From Pseudoalteromonas luteoviolacea (GTDB taxonomy: Bacteria > Pseudomonadota > Gammaproteobacteria > Enterobacterales > Alteromonadaceae), in the NCBI RefSeq assembly GCF_001696455.1, contig NZ_MAUJ01000008.1, positions 64,501-128,500 of the forward strand: a stretch of DNA of 64,000 bases. Reading direction: 5' to 3'. The notes below the pieces were generated by a model that saw only the letters and a list, made by a program, of their open reading frames with translations, was not told where the DNA came from and searched no databases. Shown here in pieces: positions 1 to 8,165 of the stretch. Position 1 is the stretch's first letter; the number at the start of each line of letters is the position of its first letter. The position numbers were made by a program, and so were the translations under genes.

Positions 1-1427
1 TTACCTTCGCCCGCTTTAACCGCGTTAACAACCACTGATGCTTCATCACCTGCGTTAGAAACGATTTGACGAAGCGGCGCTTCCATCGCACGAAGTGCAA
101 CTTTAACACCGTGGTTTTGATCTTCGTTGTCACCTTCAAGACCTGCGATCTTGCTAGCAACACGCACTAGTGCAACACCACCACCTGGTACAACACCTTC
201 TTCAACCGCTGCGCGAGTTGCATGTAGTGCATCTTCAACACGGTCTTTTTTCTCTTTCATTTCAACTTCAGTTGCTGCGCCAACTTTGATTACTGCAACA
301 CCGCCTGCAAGTTTTGCCATGCGCTCTTGTAGCTTTTCTTTGTCGTAGTCAGACGTTGCTTCTTCGATCTGTGCTTTGATTTGTGAAACGCGGCCGTCGA
401 TAGCTGCTTGCTCACCAACACCGTCGATGATCGTTGTGTCGTCTTTAGTGATAACCACGCGCTTAGCTGTACCTAGGTCCTCTAGTGTTGCTTTTTCAAG
501 CTCTAGACCGATTTCTTCAGAAATCACAGTACCGCCAGTTAGGATAGCGATATCTTGTAGCATCGCTTTACGACGGTCACCAAAACCAGGCGCTTTAACA
601 GCTGCTACTTTTACGATGCCACGCATGTTGTTAACAACTAGCGTTGCCAATGCTTCACCTTCAAGGTCTTCAGCAATGATAAGTAGTGGCTTACTTGTCT
701 TCGCAACGCCTTCTAGTGTAGGAAGTAGTTCACGGATGTTAGATACTTTCTTGTCTACCAGTAGAATGTGTGGGTTGTCTAGCTCAACTTGGCCTTTTTC
801 AGCGTTGTTGATGAAATAAGGAGATAGGTAACCGCGGTCAAACTGCATACCTTCTACTACATCTAGTTCATTTTCTAGAGATTGACCTTCTTCAACCGTG
901 ATAACACCAGACTCACGGCCTACTTTTTCCATTGCTTCAGCAATGATGTCACCAATTTCTTTGTCAGAGTTTGCAGAGATAGTACCTACCTGTGCAATTG
1001 CTTTTGTATCAGCACATGGCGCTGAAAGTGCTTTAAGTTCTTCAACCGCAGCAACAACAGCTTTGTCGATACCACGCTTAAGGTCCATTGGGTTCATACC
1101 CGCAGCAACAGACTTAAGGCCTTCGTTTACAATTGATTGTGCTAGTACTGTCGCAGTCGTTGTACCGTCACCCGCCGCATCGTTCGCTTTTGACGCAACT
1201 TCTTTAACCATCTGTGCGCCCATGTTTTCAAACTTGTCTTCAAGCTCGATCTCTTTCGCTACAGATACACCATCTTTAGTAATCGTTGGTGCGCCGAAAG
1301 ACTTGTCTAGTACAACGTTACGGCCTTTAGGACCTAGTGTTACTTTCACTGCGTCTGCTAAAACGTTTACGCCCTGAAGCATTTTAGTGCGCGCGTCACC
1401 TGCAAAACGAACTTCTTTTGCTGCCAT
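1..1427 (-). CDS. groL: Chaperonin GroEL, C-terminal end cut off by window edge
   Basis: This is the 60-kDa chaperonin subunit that refolds proteins in a double-ring ATP-driven cytosolic complex with GroES. Reading the minus strand from the ATG at 1427 gives MAAKEVRFAGDARTKM, then the nucleotide-binding segments VTLGPKGRNVVLD and DGTTTATVLAQ and the later block EEGVVPGGGVAL, all in their expected order. About 475 codons are present. The family is about 545-550 residues long, so roughly 70 C-terminal residues lie outside the window. A GAGGAA ribosome-binding site precedes the start. It lies 59 nt downstream of groES on the same strand, as the second gene of the heat-shock operon. Identity is certain; only the end is missing. 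Confidence 0.98.
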   Translation of the reverse strand, partial: MAAKEVRFAGDARTKMLQGVNVLADAVKVTLGPKGRNVVLDKSFGAPTITKDGVSVAKEIELEDKFENMGAQMVKEVASKANDAAGDGTTTATVLAQSIVNEGLKSVAAGMNPMDLKRGIDKAVVAAVEELKALSAPCADTKAIAQVGTISANSDKEIGDIIAEAMEKVGRESGVITVEEGQSLENELDVVEGMQFDRGYLSPYFINNAEKGQVELDNPHILLVDKKVSNIRELLPTLEGVAKTSKPLLIIAEDLEGEALATLVVNNMRGIVKVAAVKAPGFGDRRKAMLQDIAILTGGTVISEEIGLELEKATLEDLGTAKRVVITKDDTTIIDGVGEQAAIDGRVSQIKAQIEEATSDYDKEKLQERMAKLAGGVAVIKVGAATEVEMKEKKDRVEDALHATRAAVEEGVVPGGGVALVRVASKIAGLEGDNEDQNHGVKVALRAMEAPLRQIVSNAGDEASVVVNAVKAGEG

Positions 1428-1486
1428 GTTTTTATTCCTCTAAATTCTTTTCGTTAAAAGCTACTTTGTTTTTTACAAGCTAATGC

Positions 1487-1774
1487 TTAGCCAACAATAC
1501 CTAAGATATTGTCTTCACGCATGATCAGGTACTCTTGACCTTCGATCTTTTCAGTCTTTTCTACGTATGAGCCGAAAAGTACTGTGTCACCTGCTTTTAC
1601 TTCTAGCGCTCTTACTTCACCACTGTCCAACACGCGGCCGTTACCTACAGCAACAACTTCACCACGAGTTGATTTTTCAGCTGCTGAGCCAGTCAATACG
1701 ATACCGCCAGCAGATTTAGTTTCTTCTTCTAGACGCTTAACAATAACGCGATCATGTAAAGGACGAATGTTCAT
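1487..1774 (-). CDS. groS: Co-chaperonin GroES
   Basis: GroES is the 10-kDa heptameric lid of the GroEL chaperonin. The 95-residue product begins MNIRPLHDRVIVKRLEEE, contains the mobile-loop region KSAGGIVLTGSAAEKSTRG and ends VLFGSYVEKTEKIEGQEYLIMREDNILGIVG-like in the family manner. An ATG ten codons further upstream (1804) is in frame. The start at 1774 is preferred because MNIRPLHDR is the universal N-terminus and AGGAGA lies just upstream of it. It is first in the groES-groEL operon, about 120 nt downstream of a sigma-32-type promoter. Confidence 0.98.
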   Translation of the reverse strand: MNIRPLHDRVIVKRLEEETKSAGGIVLTGSAAEKSTRGEVVAVGNGRVLDSGEVRALEVKAGDTVLFGSYVEKTEKIEGQEYLIMREDNILGIVG

Positions 1775-1895
1775 TGATTTAGTTCTCCTAACTTTTCTGA
1801 ACAAGGACAGAATAATCTGTTTACTCAGAGTGAGTCGCGGCCCGACTGTGCGGCGCTCAACGCGACTCTCTGGATTAATTTGTAACTTGCAATTC

Positions 1896-1924
1896 TAGAT
1901 GGGGGTGGATATTTAAAACCCAAG
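1896..1924 (-). promoter_or_regulatory. Heat-shock (sigma-32 type) promoter of groES-groEL
   Basis: On the minus strand, CCCCATCTA (1896-1904) exactly fits the sigma-32 -10 consensus CCCCATNTA. CTTGGG (1919-1924) lies 14 nt upstream, where CTTGAA is expected. It faces groES with a leader of roughly 120 nt. No CIRCE inverted repeat was seen, which fits a gammaproteobacterial sigma-32 regulon. Confidence 0.8.
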
Positions 1925-1941
1925 AGAAAAATTAAAAAATT

Positions 1942-2475
1942 TTAATCTTTTCTCTGATATTCACCTTCGATGGTCGTAGACGACTGAGATTCAGACTGCG
2001 GGCTTTTGCGCTCAAACGGGTCAAACTTCTGTTCTTCGAACGGCGTCTGCGTATTTTGATGCGTATGCTGTTGACCAAAACCTTGGCCAAACATACCGCC
2101 TTGCCCTGAACTCTGCATTTTTACACTGGCTTGTTCAATTAAGGCTTTCGCAATTTTTTGCCTAATTGCAGGGGTCAGTAACATAAACCCTAAAGCATCA
2201 GTCATGATCCCCGGTGTCATTAAAAATACACCCGCAATAATCACACATAGTCCAGTAAATAAATCTTGGCCAGGTAATTGACCTGAGGCCATCTGACTTT
2301 GCACATTCGAATAAGCGCCCAGCCCTTGCTGTTTAACTAATTTGGCACCTAATATTGCAGTAGCAATAACCAGTGCAATCGTGGCAAACCCACCGATCAC
2401 ATCACTGACTTGGATAAGTAATGCGATTTCAACAATTGGTACAACAATAAAGAGTAGAAAAAGAACTTTAAACAT
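1942..2475 (-). CDS. fxsA: FxsA family membrane protein
   Basis: FxsA is a small inner-membrane protein. In E. coli its overproduction relieves F-plasmid exclusion of phage T7; its everyday role is unclear. The 177-residue product starts MFKVLFLLFIVVPIVEIALL, a first membrane segment, followed by ALVIATAILGAKLVKQQG and the conserved block LCVIIAGVFLMTPGIMTDALG. The C-terminal 50 residues are Gln/Ser-rich and poorly conserved, as in the family. The frame stays open upstream to 2823. The start at 2475 is chosen because GGAG lies 8 nt before it and the family begins with this MFK segment. It is adjacent to groSL and divergent from cutA, a common gammaproteobacterial arrangement. Confidence 0.92.
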   Translation of the reverse strand: MFKVLFLLFIVVPIVEIALLIQVSDVIGGFATIALVIATAILGAKLVKQQGLGAYSNVQSQMASGQLPGQDLFTGLCVIIAGVFLMTPGIMTDALGFMLLTPAIRQKIAKALIEQASVKMQSSGQGGMFGQGFGQQHTHQNTQTPFEEQKFDPFERKSPQSESQSSTTIEGEYQRKD

Positions 2476-2716
2476 AGATTCTCCAAATAAACTGAAATAG
2501 ATGTATGGCTTCTCAGGTCTAATTTCAAGCTTATAGTCAGCATCCAATAACACTTTGGCTTTCTGTGAGGTGTTCTTCTGGACAACACTTTGTTGTTTAG
2601 AGCAAAACCAAGTTAGAAAGTTCAGAGTATATAAATGCAACTCAACGAGCACACCTTGGGATCCAAGTGGTCTTCCGATACTATATGGGCACAAAGTAAT
2701 AGTCGGTAAATATACG

Positions 2717-3037
2717 ATGAGTACTCCATACAGATTGGTCATGACAACTTGTGATAGTAAAGACAATGCAAAGCACATCGCAGCGCATTTAGTGTTAAAT
2801 AAATTAGCAGCTTGTGTGAACATTTTGCCGCAATTAGAGTCAATCTACATGTGGCAAGGAGAAGTCACACAAAGTGACGAATTTAAATTACTGATCAAAA
2901 CGAAATCCGCACTGGTTAATGAAGTCATTGAAGTGATCCAAACAGAGCATAGTTACGATGTGCCTGAAGTACAGGTCATAGAAATAACCGATGGTGCACA
3001 ACAATACTTTAACTGGATGGAAGAGGTACTGAATTAA
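2717..3037 (+). CDS. cutA: Divalent-cation tolerance protein CutA
   Basis: CutA is a small trimeric cytosolic protein linked to copper tolerance; its molecular activity is not settled. The 106-residue product contains the family signatures TTCDSKDNAKHIAAHLV, KLAACVNILPQLESIYMWQGE, LLIKTK and the C-terminal SYDVPEVQVIEI. The open frame extends back to 2555, but the start at 2717 (MSTPYRLVMTTCDS) matches the normal family length. Its TAA stop overlaps the ATG of dsbD by one base, so the two are almost certainly co-transcribed, as in many gammaproteobacteria (cutA-dsbD). Confidence 0.95.
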   Translation: MSTPYRLVMTTCDSKDNAKHIAAHLVLNKLAACVNILPQLESIYMWQGEVTQSDEFKLLIKTKSALVNEVIEVIQTEHSYDVPEVQVIEITDGAQQYFNWMEEVLN

Positions 3038-4857
3038 TGCGACTGACGACGCTTATTTTTTCTTTTTTAACGCTGTTCATAGTAGGCAGCTTTCAGGCTC
3101 AAGCCAATAATAATGTGCTAGATAGCTTACTGGCGCCAAAGCAACAAACATTTTTACCGGTCGACCAAGCCTTTCAATTCGACTTTGACCAACAAGGCAG
3201 TGTGCTATTTACAGGTTGGGACATTGCACCAGGATATTATATTTATAAACATAAGCTCGAGTTTGTCGGTAAAGGCGCAGAAATAAAGGTGCCTGAGCTT
3301 GCAAAAGGCAAAATGATCGAAGACGAGTTTTTTGGCCGTACCGAAGTTTACTTTGACGAGCTTTCGGTGGTTTCTACATTGTCCAATGTAGGTCAAGACG
3401 CAACAGTTAAAGTGCGCTACCAAGGCTGCGCTGAAGCTGGGCTTTGCTACCCACCTGAGATTATTGAAATTCCATTGACTGCGTTTGGCGGCTCAAGTGA
3501 CACTGCAACCACATCAGCATCTAACACTGACACGACACAACAGAAAAAACAAATATCAGCGCCGGCGGAGCAAAATGACGGCGAATTATCGTTCAATGAG
3601 CGTTTGGCTCAGCAGAGCTTTGCTGCAAACTTAGGCGCATTCTTTTTAGTGGGCGTGCTATTGGCATTTACGCCATGTGTATTCCCAATGTTTCCGATTT
3701 TGTCTAGCTTGATTGCTGGCCAAAAGAATCTATCAACCAAAAAAGCCTTCTCTCTTTCTTTTGTTTATGTACAAGGTATGGCGGTTACCTATGCAGCCCT
3801 TGGTCTTGTTGTCGCTTATTTTGGTGGACATGTACAAGGTTATATTCAACACCCAGCGGTACTGATCAGCTTTAGTATTTTATTCGTTATTTTAGCCTTT
3901 GCGATGTTTGGCTGGTTTGAACTGCGTTTGCCAAGTGGCATGATGAGTAAACTGACGGAGATCAGTAATCAGCAAAAAGGGGGCAATTACACCGGCGTCT
4001 TTATGATGGGTGTTTTATCAGGCCTGATAGCCAGCCCTTGTACCACTGCGCCGCTGTCTGCTGCACTACTGTATGTTGCGCAAAGTGGTGATTACCTTGT
4101 TGGCGGTTTAACTTTATATGCATTGAGCTTGGGAATGGGTCTACCACTGCTGTTACTCGGTACTTCAGGCGGTAAGTTACTTCCAAAAGCTGGGGGCTGG
4201 ATGGAACAAGTTAAAACCTTGTTTGGCTTCTTGATGTTATTCGTCCCGCTTATTTTGCTTGAACGTATTTTAGACTTCGACATTATTGTGATGCTGGCAT
4301 CGGTGCTGGCCATTGCCACCGCGCTTTATTTACATTACTGGCAAAGTGGCCAGCAACAAGGTAAAGGCAAAACAATTTTGTGGGCGATGTCCATGACGCT
4401 GTTTGTCACCGCCTTCTTAATGGCGCAGTCTGTGCTATTCAAACAGCCAAACTCTCAAGTAACCGTAGTAAGCGCACAACTTGAAGAAAAGAAGTTTAGA
4501 CTGATAGAAGGATTAGACGGTTTAAACAGTGAGGTCGAAAAAGCCAATCAGCAGGGCCAAATTGCGGTTGTCGACCTCTATGCAGACTGGTGTGTCGCAT
4601 GTAAAGAGTTTGAAAAATACACTTTTCCAGAAGCTGAAGTACAACAAGAGTTCCAACACTTTGAGTTACTCAAACTCGACCTGACTGAAAGTAACGATGC
4701 CACATTTGAAATAATGGACCACTTCACGGTATTTGGTTTGCCAAGCATGTTGTTTTTCGACAAAGATGGGAATGAAATCCCTGAACTTCGCGTAACAGGC
4801 TTTATGAGTGCCGATGACTTTGCCGAACACCTACGTAAAGTTCGCGAATACTATTAA
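3037..4857 (+). CDS. dsbD: Thiol:disulfide interchange protein DsbD
   Basis: DsbD passes reducing power from cytoplasmic thioredoxin across the inner membrane to periplasmic DsbC and cytochrome c maturation proteins. The 606-residue product has a signal peptide (1-23, cleavage near AQA), a periplasmic alpha domain with the C131/C137 pair (GCAEAGLC), eight predicted membrane helices carrying C214 (TPCVFP) and C335 (ASPCTT), and a C-terminal thioredoxin-like gamma domain with the redox motif WCVAC (C519, C522). All six functional cysteines are present, and length is normal for the family. It overlaps cutA by one base and is followed by a perfect hairpin. Confidence 0.97.
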   Translation: MRLTTLIFSFLTLFIVGSFQAQANNNVLDSLLAPKQQTFLPVDQAFQFDFDQQGSVLFTGWDIAPGYYIYKHKLEFVGKGAEIKVPELAKGKMIEDEFFGRTEVYFDELSVVSTLSNVGQDATVKVRYQGCAEAGLCYPPEIIEIPLTAFGGSSDTATTSASNTDTTQQKKQISAPAEQNDGELSFNERLAQQSFAANLGAFFLVGVLLAFTPCVFPMFPILSSLIAGQKNLSTKKAFSLSFVYVQGMAVTYAALGLVVAYFGGHVQGYIQHPAVLISFSILFVILAFAMFGWFELRLPSGMMSKLTEISNQQKGGNYTGVFMMGVLSGLIASPCTTAPLSAALLYVAQSGDYLVGGLTLYALSLGMGLPLLLLGTSGGKLLPKAGGWMEQVKTLFGFLMLFVPLILLERILDFDIIVMLASVLAIATALYLHYWQSGQQQGKGKTILWAMSMTLFVTAFLMAQSVLFKQPNSQVTVVSAQLEEKKFRLIEGLDGLNSEVEKANQQGQIAVVDLYADWCVACKEFEKYTFPEAEVQQEFQHFELLKLDLTESNDATFEIMDHFTVFGLPSMLFFDKDGNEIPELRVTGFMSADDFAEHLRKVREYY

Positions 4858-4873
4858 TTGCCCCACCTCACAA

Positions 4874-4906
4874 TCGCCTATTTGAATTAAGCATTCAAAT
4901 AGGCGA
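4874..4906. terminator. Hairpin terminator after dsbD
   Basis: A perfect 14-bp stem (4874-4887 pairing with 4893-4906) surrounds a 5-nt loop, 16 nt after the dsbD stop. The following sequence, CACTTTATCTC, is only weakly T-rich, so termination efficiency is uncertain. The position between dsbD and aroQ supports an end-of-transcript role. Confidence 0.7.
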
Positions 4907-5073
4907 CACTTTATCTCTGATTAGACCAGTATTTTGCTGCTATTTACCTCGAACGCTCTATAATAGTTCACGAACGTGAGAAATATTTGCTATTTATCGC
5001 GCAAGCGCTTAAGTTAGACACAGCAAGAGACAAAAAGTCTCGTTATTTTCCATTTAAAGGAATTTCACGCATT

Positions 5074-5535
5074 ATGTCAGCAAATTTTAAGGTTTTAGTA
5101 CTGAATGGCCCAAACTTGAACATGTTAGGGCGCCGCGAGCCGGATAAATACGGCACACAAACCTTAGCTGAGATAATGCAGTCACTGGTAAAGTGCGCAG
5201 AACAACACGATGTGACGCTGACTCATTTTCAGAGCAACAGTGAAGCAGAGCTGATTAATACTATCCACGACCATTACGGCAAAGTGGACTGCATTATTAT
5301 TAATCCAGCGGCTTTCACTCACACCAGTATCGCGATGCGCGATGCGTTGCTCAGTATCAGCGTCCCATTTTACGAAGTGCATATTTCTAATGTGCACGCA
5401 CGCGAGCCATTTCGTCATACATCATACTTTTCGGATGTGGCGAAAGGCGTAATATGTGGATTAGGTGCAACTGGCTACCAAGCAGCCCTACTGGCTGCGA
5501 TTGACCAGTTGCGCAACCAAAATAACTCAAATTAA
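5074..5535 (+). CDS. aroQ: Type II 3-dehydroquinate dehydratase
   Basis: AroQ converts 3-dehydroquinate to 3-dehydroshikimate in the shikimate pathway as a cytosolic dodecamer. The 153-residue product shows LNGPNLNMLGRREPDKYG near the N-terminus (active-site Tyr and the flexible lid Arg), SNSEAELI, NPAAFTHTSIAMRDAL and HISNVHAREPFRHTSY (catalytic His and substrate contacts), then GVICGLGATGY. The start at 5074 is preferred over one at 4987, because AAAGGAA lies upstream and the family begins immediately before VLVLNGPN. It is the first gene of a tight aroQ-accB-accC operon, with 19 nt to accB, a standard gammaproteobacterial arrangement. Confidence 0.96.
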   Translation: MSANFKVLVLNGPNLNMLGRREPDKYGTQTLAEIMQSLVKCAEQHDVTLTHFQSNSEAELINTIHDHYGKVDCIIINPAAFTHTSIAMRDALLSISVPFYEVHISNVHAREPFRHTSYFSDVAKGVICGLGATGYQAALLAAIDQLRNQNNSN

Positions 5536-5554
5536 CTAACAGGCGGGCCAAATT

Positions 5555-6013
5555 ATGGATATTCGCAAGATTAAAAAACTTATCGAACTAGTAGAAGAAT
5601 CAGGTATTGCAGAACTAGAAATCACCGAAGGTGAAGAGTCAGTACGTATTAACCGTCACAGCAGCGCGCCGGTTATGGCTCAACCTCAACAGTTTGCTGT
5701 ACCTGCTGCACCAGCAGCACCAGCAGCGCCTGCGGCTCCAGTAGCTGAAGCTCCGGCAGCAGAAGCAGCGACACCTGCAGGTCACCAAGTGAAATCTCCA
5801 ATGGTTGGTACTTTCTACTCTGCATCTTCTCCAACTGCTGCAGCGTATGTTGAAGTTGGCGCGAAAGTAAACGTAGGTGACACACTTTGTATCGTAGAAG
5901 CGATGAAGATGATGAACCAGATCGAGTCTGATAAGGCTGGTACTGTTAAAGCTATTCTAGTTGAAAACGGCGAGCCAGTTGAATTTGACCAGCCACTATT
6001 CATCATCGAATAA
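5555..6013 (+). CDS. accB: Biotin carboxyl carrier protein of acetyl-CoA carboxylase
   Basis: AccB carries the biotin that shuttles CO2 between AccC and the carboxyltransferase in the first step of fatty-acid synthesis. The 152-residue product has the N-terminal MDIRKIKKLIELVEESGIAELEI-type dimerisation segment, a flexible Ala/Pro linker (about 41-77, with AAP repeats), and a C-terminal biotinyl domain whose biotinylated lysine is K118 in EAMKMM. A protruding-thumb segment (SPTAAAYVEVG) is present, as expected of bacterial BCCP. It lies between aroQ and accC with 19-20 nt gaps. It also supplies malonyl-CoA indirectly for the PKS module found later in the window. Confidence 0.98.
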   Translation: MDIRKIKKLIELVEESGIAELEITEGEESVRINRHSSAPVMAQPQQFAVPAAPAAPAAPAAPVAEAPAAEAATPAGHQVKSPMVGTFYSASSPTAAAYVEVGAKVNVGDTLCIVEAMKMMNQIESDKAGTVKAILVENGEPVEFDQPLFIIE

Positions 6014-6033
6014 TTCCCAAGAAGGCAAACACT

Positions 6034-7374
6034 ATGTTAGATAAAGTAGTCATTGCAAACCGAGGTGAAATTGCACTTCGCGTATTGCGTGCCTGCAAGG
6101 AGCTTGGGATTAAAACGGTTGCAGTACACTCTACTGCAGACCGTGACCTTAAACACGTTCTACTTGCAGACGAAACAATTTGTATCGGTAAACCAGCTGC
6201 GGCTGAGAGTTACCTTGATATTCCTCGCATCATCGCTGCGGCAGAAGTAACTGACGCTGTTGCTATCCACCCAGGGTACGGCTTCTTATCAGAAAATGCA
6301 GATTTTGCTGACCAAGTTGAGCAAAGCGGCTTTATCTTTATCGGTCCAAAAGGCGACACAATTCGCCTAATGGGTGATAAAGTTTCTGCAATCGAAGCGA
6401 TGCGCAAAGCGGGTGTTCCATGTGTACCTGGTTCTGACGGTCCACTGACAGAAGACAACGAGCGCAACGTACAAATCGCTAAGCGTATCGGTTACCCAGT
6501 TATCATCAAAGCTGCTGGCGGCGGTGGTGGTCGTGGTATGCGTGTTGTTCGCTCTGAAGAAGAGTTATTAGATTCAATCGCACTTACGCAAACAGAAGCA
6601 CAACAGTTCTTCGGTAATGGCATGGTATACATGGAGAAATTCCTTGAAAACCCACGCCACATCGAAGTACAGGTACTTGCTGATGGTCAAGGCAATGCAA
6701 TTCACTTAGGTGAGCGTGACTGTTCAATGCAGCGTCGCCACCAGAAAGTTGTGGAAGAAGCACCTGCGCCTGGTATCACAGCAGAAATGCGTAAGTTCAT
6801 TGGTGACCGTTGTACACGTGCGTGTATCGAAATCGGTTATCGCGGTGCTGGTACATTCGAATTCCTATACGAAAATGGCGAATTCTACTTCATCGAAATG
6901 AACACGCGTATTCAGGTAGAGCATCCAGTAACTGAAATGGTTACCGGTGTAGACCTTATCAAAGAGCAGCTAAAAATTGCTGCGGGTCAGCCTCTATCAA
7001 TCACACAAGATGATGTGGTGATTAAAGGTCATGCAATCGAGTGTCGTATTAACGCAGAAGATCCTGAGACGTTCATTCCTTCTCCGGGTAAGATCACGCG
7101 TTTCCACCCTGCTGGTGGTTTAGGTATTCGTTGGGACAGCCACATTTACGCTGACTACACAGTGCCTCCACACTACGATTCAATGATTGGTAAATTAATC
7201 ACTTACGGTGAAAACCGTGACGTAGCGATCGCACGTGCACGCAACGCGTTAAATGAGCTAGTGATTGACGGTATTAAGACAAATACACCGTTACATCAAA
7301 AAATCCTAGCGGACGAAAACTTCCAAAATGGTGGAACAAATATCCACTATCTTGAGAAGAAGCTCGGTCTTTAA
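6034..7374 (+). CDS. accC: Biotin carboxylase subunit of acetyl-CoA carboxylase
   Basis: AccC carboxylates the biotin on AccB using ATP and bicarbonate. The 446-residue product has the standard length and motifs: VIANRGEIALRVLRAC at the N-terminus, the ATP-grasp glycine loop AAGGGGGRGMRVV, ERDCSMQRRHQKVVEEAPAPG, EFLYENGEFYFIEMNTRIQVEHPVTE and the C-terminal ECRINAEDP segment. The downstream terminator ends the aroQ-accB-accC operon. In many relatives the next genes are prmA, dusB and fis. Here the operon is followed by a tRNA and then the lipopeptide cluster. Confidence 0.98.
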   Translation: MLDKVVIANRGEIALRVLRACKELGIKTVAVHSTADRDLKHVLLADETICIGKPAAAESYLDIPRIIAAAEVTDAVAIHPGYGFLSENADFADQVEQSGFIFIGPKGDTIRLMGDKVSAIEAMRKAGVPCVPGSDGPLTEDNERNVQIAKRIGYPVIIKAAGGGGGRGMRVVRSEEELLDSIALTQTEAQQFFGNGMVYMEKFLENPRHIEVQVLADGQGNAIHLGERDCSMQRRHQKVVEEAPAPGITAEMRKFIGDRCTRACIEIGYRGAGTFEFLYENGEFYFIEMNTRIQVEHPVTEMVTGVDLIKEQLKIAAGQPLSITQDDVVIKGHAIECRINAEDPETFIPSPGKITRFHPAGGLGIRWDSHIYADYTVPPHYDSMIGKLITYGENRDVAIARARNALNELVIDGIKTNTPLHQKILADENFQNGGTNIHYLEKKLGL

Positions 7375-7386
7375 GACACCGTAGCT

Positions 7387-7416
7387 AAAAAAGCCGGTCA
7401 CGACCGGCTTTTTTCT
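7387..7416. terminator. Intrinsic terminator of the accBC operon
   Basis: AAGCCGGTC pairs with GACCGGCTT around a two-base turn (effectively a CACG loop). It is preceded by an A-run and followed by TTTTTTCTTT. It lies about 13 nt after the accC stop and would work on both strands. Confidence 0.92.
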
Positions 7417-7490
7417 TTATTGGGCACCAATCCATTTGCCTTTTTATTAATCAATTGAACAAGATAAGCTAGATTTTTCGGTTTTAGCTA

Positions 7491-7519
7491 GTGACAAGCG
7501 AGTAAAAAGTTCATATACT
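7491..7519 (+). promoter_or_regulatory. Promoter of tRNA-Ile (stable-RNA type)
   Basis: GTGACA (7491-7496) and TATACT (7514-7519) are separated by 17 nt and followed by the GC-rich stretch GCCAGCGC. That discriminator is typical of stringently controlled stable-RNA promoters. The tRNA begins 43 nt downstream of the -10 box. Confidence 0.75.
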
Positions 7520-7562
7520 GCCAGCGCTTCAAAAGATTGTTTTCACACAATCGTACAAAAAT

Positions 7563-7639
7563 GGCCCTATAGCTCAGTTGGTTAGAGCACCCGACTCATA
7601 ATCGGTAGGTCCCTGGTTCGAGTCCAGGTGGGGCCACCA
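7563..7639 (+). tRNA. tRNA with CAT anticodon, probably tRNA-Ile2 (lysidine type)
   Basis: The 77-nt gene folds as a complete cloverleaf. The acceptor is GGCCCTA/TGGGGCC, the D arm GCTC...GAGC, the anticodon loop CTCATAA (CAT at 7597-7599), the T arm CCTGG TTCGAGT CCAGG, and the CCA is encoded. Acceptor and T stems resemble E. coli ileX/ileY (GGCCCC acceptor) more than elongator tRNA-Met (GGCTACG). I therefore read it as tRNA-Ile whose C34 is modified to lysidine by TilS to decode ATA. An elongator tRNA-Met cannot be fully excluded by eye. It sits exactly at the edge of the lipopeptide gene block. Confidence 0.85.
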
Positions 7640-7807
7640 TTTTTTACTTTCCTATTATTAACAAGCCTATTAATTTCAAAAATTAAACTCGTTGATAGTT
7701 TAGCTATTCGGTCTGACCTAAGACTCTCTTTGTATGACGCGCAGGGCCAATGCAATCAAAATGAGGCCGATTTGGCCCCAATTGCTCTCTCTTTTTAACG
7801 ACATTAG

Positions 7808-8008
7808 TTATGGCTTAATACACCCGTTATGATTTGGAAGTCCATCAGTTGGCTCTTTTCCTTTGTGTGTGCCTGAACCACCCTGAACTTTACACAAAGC
7901 TGTATAAGCCAACGTGTTCGCTCTAGCTAAAGTAGTGGCTGCCACCTCGTTTGAATCTGCGTTTAAACTTTGCATTAACGATGCGGATAGCGAAAATAGA
8001 ACTTTCAT
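7808..8008 (-). CDS. Small hypothetical peptide (66 aa)
   Basis: I do not recognise this gene. From the ATG at 8008, preceded by AAGGGGGG at good spacing, the product is 66 residues. The N-terminal half is neutral to hydrophobic (MKVLFSLSASLMQSLNADS) and the C-terminal half is Gly/Lys/Pro-rich with two cysteines (CKVQGGSGTHKGKEP ... CIKP). An in-frame ATG at 8032 would give 74 residues but has a poorer site. It follows the SPFH gene on the same strand, after a hairpin. It could be a small secreted or processed peptide, or a spurious reading frame. The clean ribosome-binding site is the main support. Confidence 0.4.
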   Translation of the reverse strand: MKVLFSLSASLMQSLNADSNEVAATTLARANTLAYTALCKVQGGSGTHKGKEPTDGLPNHNGCIKP

Positions 8009-8083
8009 AGACCCCCCTTTTGCGATACTCACTTAGTCTCTATTTCATTTAATTTACATCTTCATATTACGCAAAAGAATGGA

Positions 8084-8130
8084 TAAAGCCATATAGATCA
8101 AAACTTAAGTCCGCTTCATATATGGCTTTA
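8084..8130. terminator. Inverted repeat downstream of the SPFH gene, possible terminator
   Basis: TAAAGCCATATA (8084-8095) and TATATGGCTTTA (8119-8130) are perfect 12-bp arms separated by 23 nt, 36 nt beyond the SPFH stop. There is no clear T-run, and the long loop weakens the terminator reading. It may instead be an operator or processing stem. Confidence 0.45.
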
Positions 8131-8165
8131 TTGGTGGGTACCTGAGTCAAGTTAACTGCTCTTTA

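Noticed and set aside
127..1377. Several plus-strand open frames opposite groEL
   Set aside because: They are Ser/Thr/Ala-rich shadows of the groEL coding strand with no ribosome-binding sites and no recognisable domains.
7563..7639. tRNA with CAT anticodon as elongator or initiator tRNA-Met
   Set aside because: The acceptor and T stems resemble ileX/ileY more than metT or fMet genes; it lacks the initiator's unpaired first base and anticodon-stem GC run. It is kept as tRNA-Ile2 with lower certainty.
7743..7778. GGGCCAA...TTGGCCC inverted repeat after the small peptide gene as a terminator
   Set aside because: Arms are only 7 bp with a 21-nt loop and no T-run, so support is too weak for a feature.
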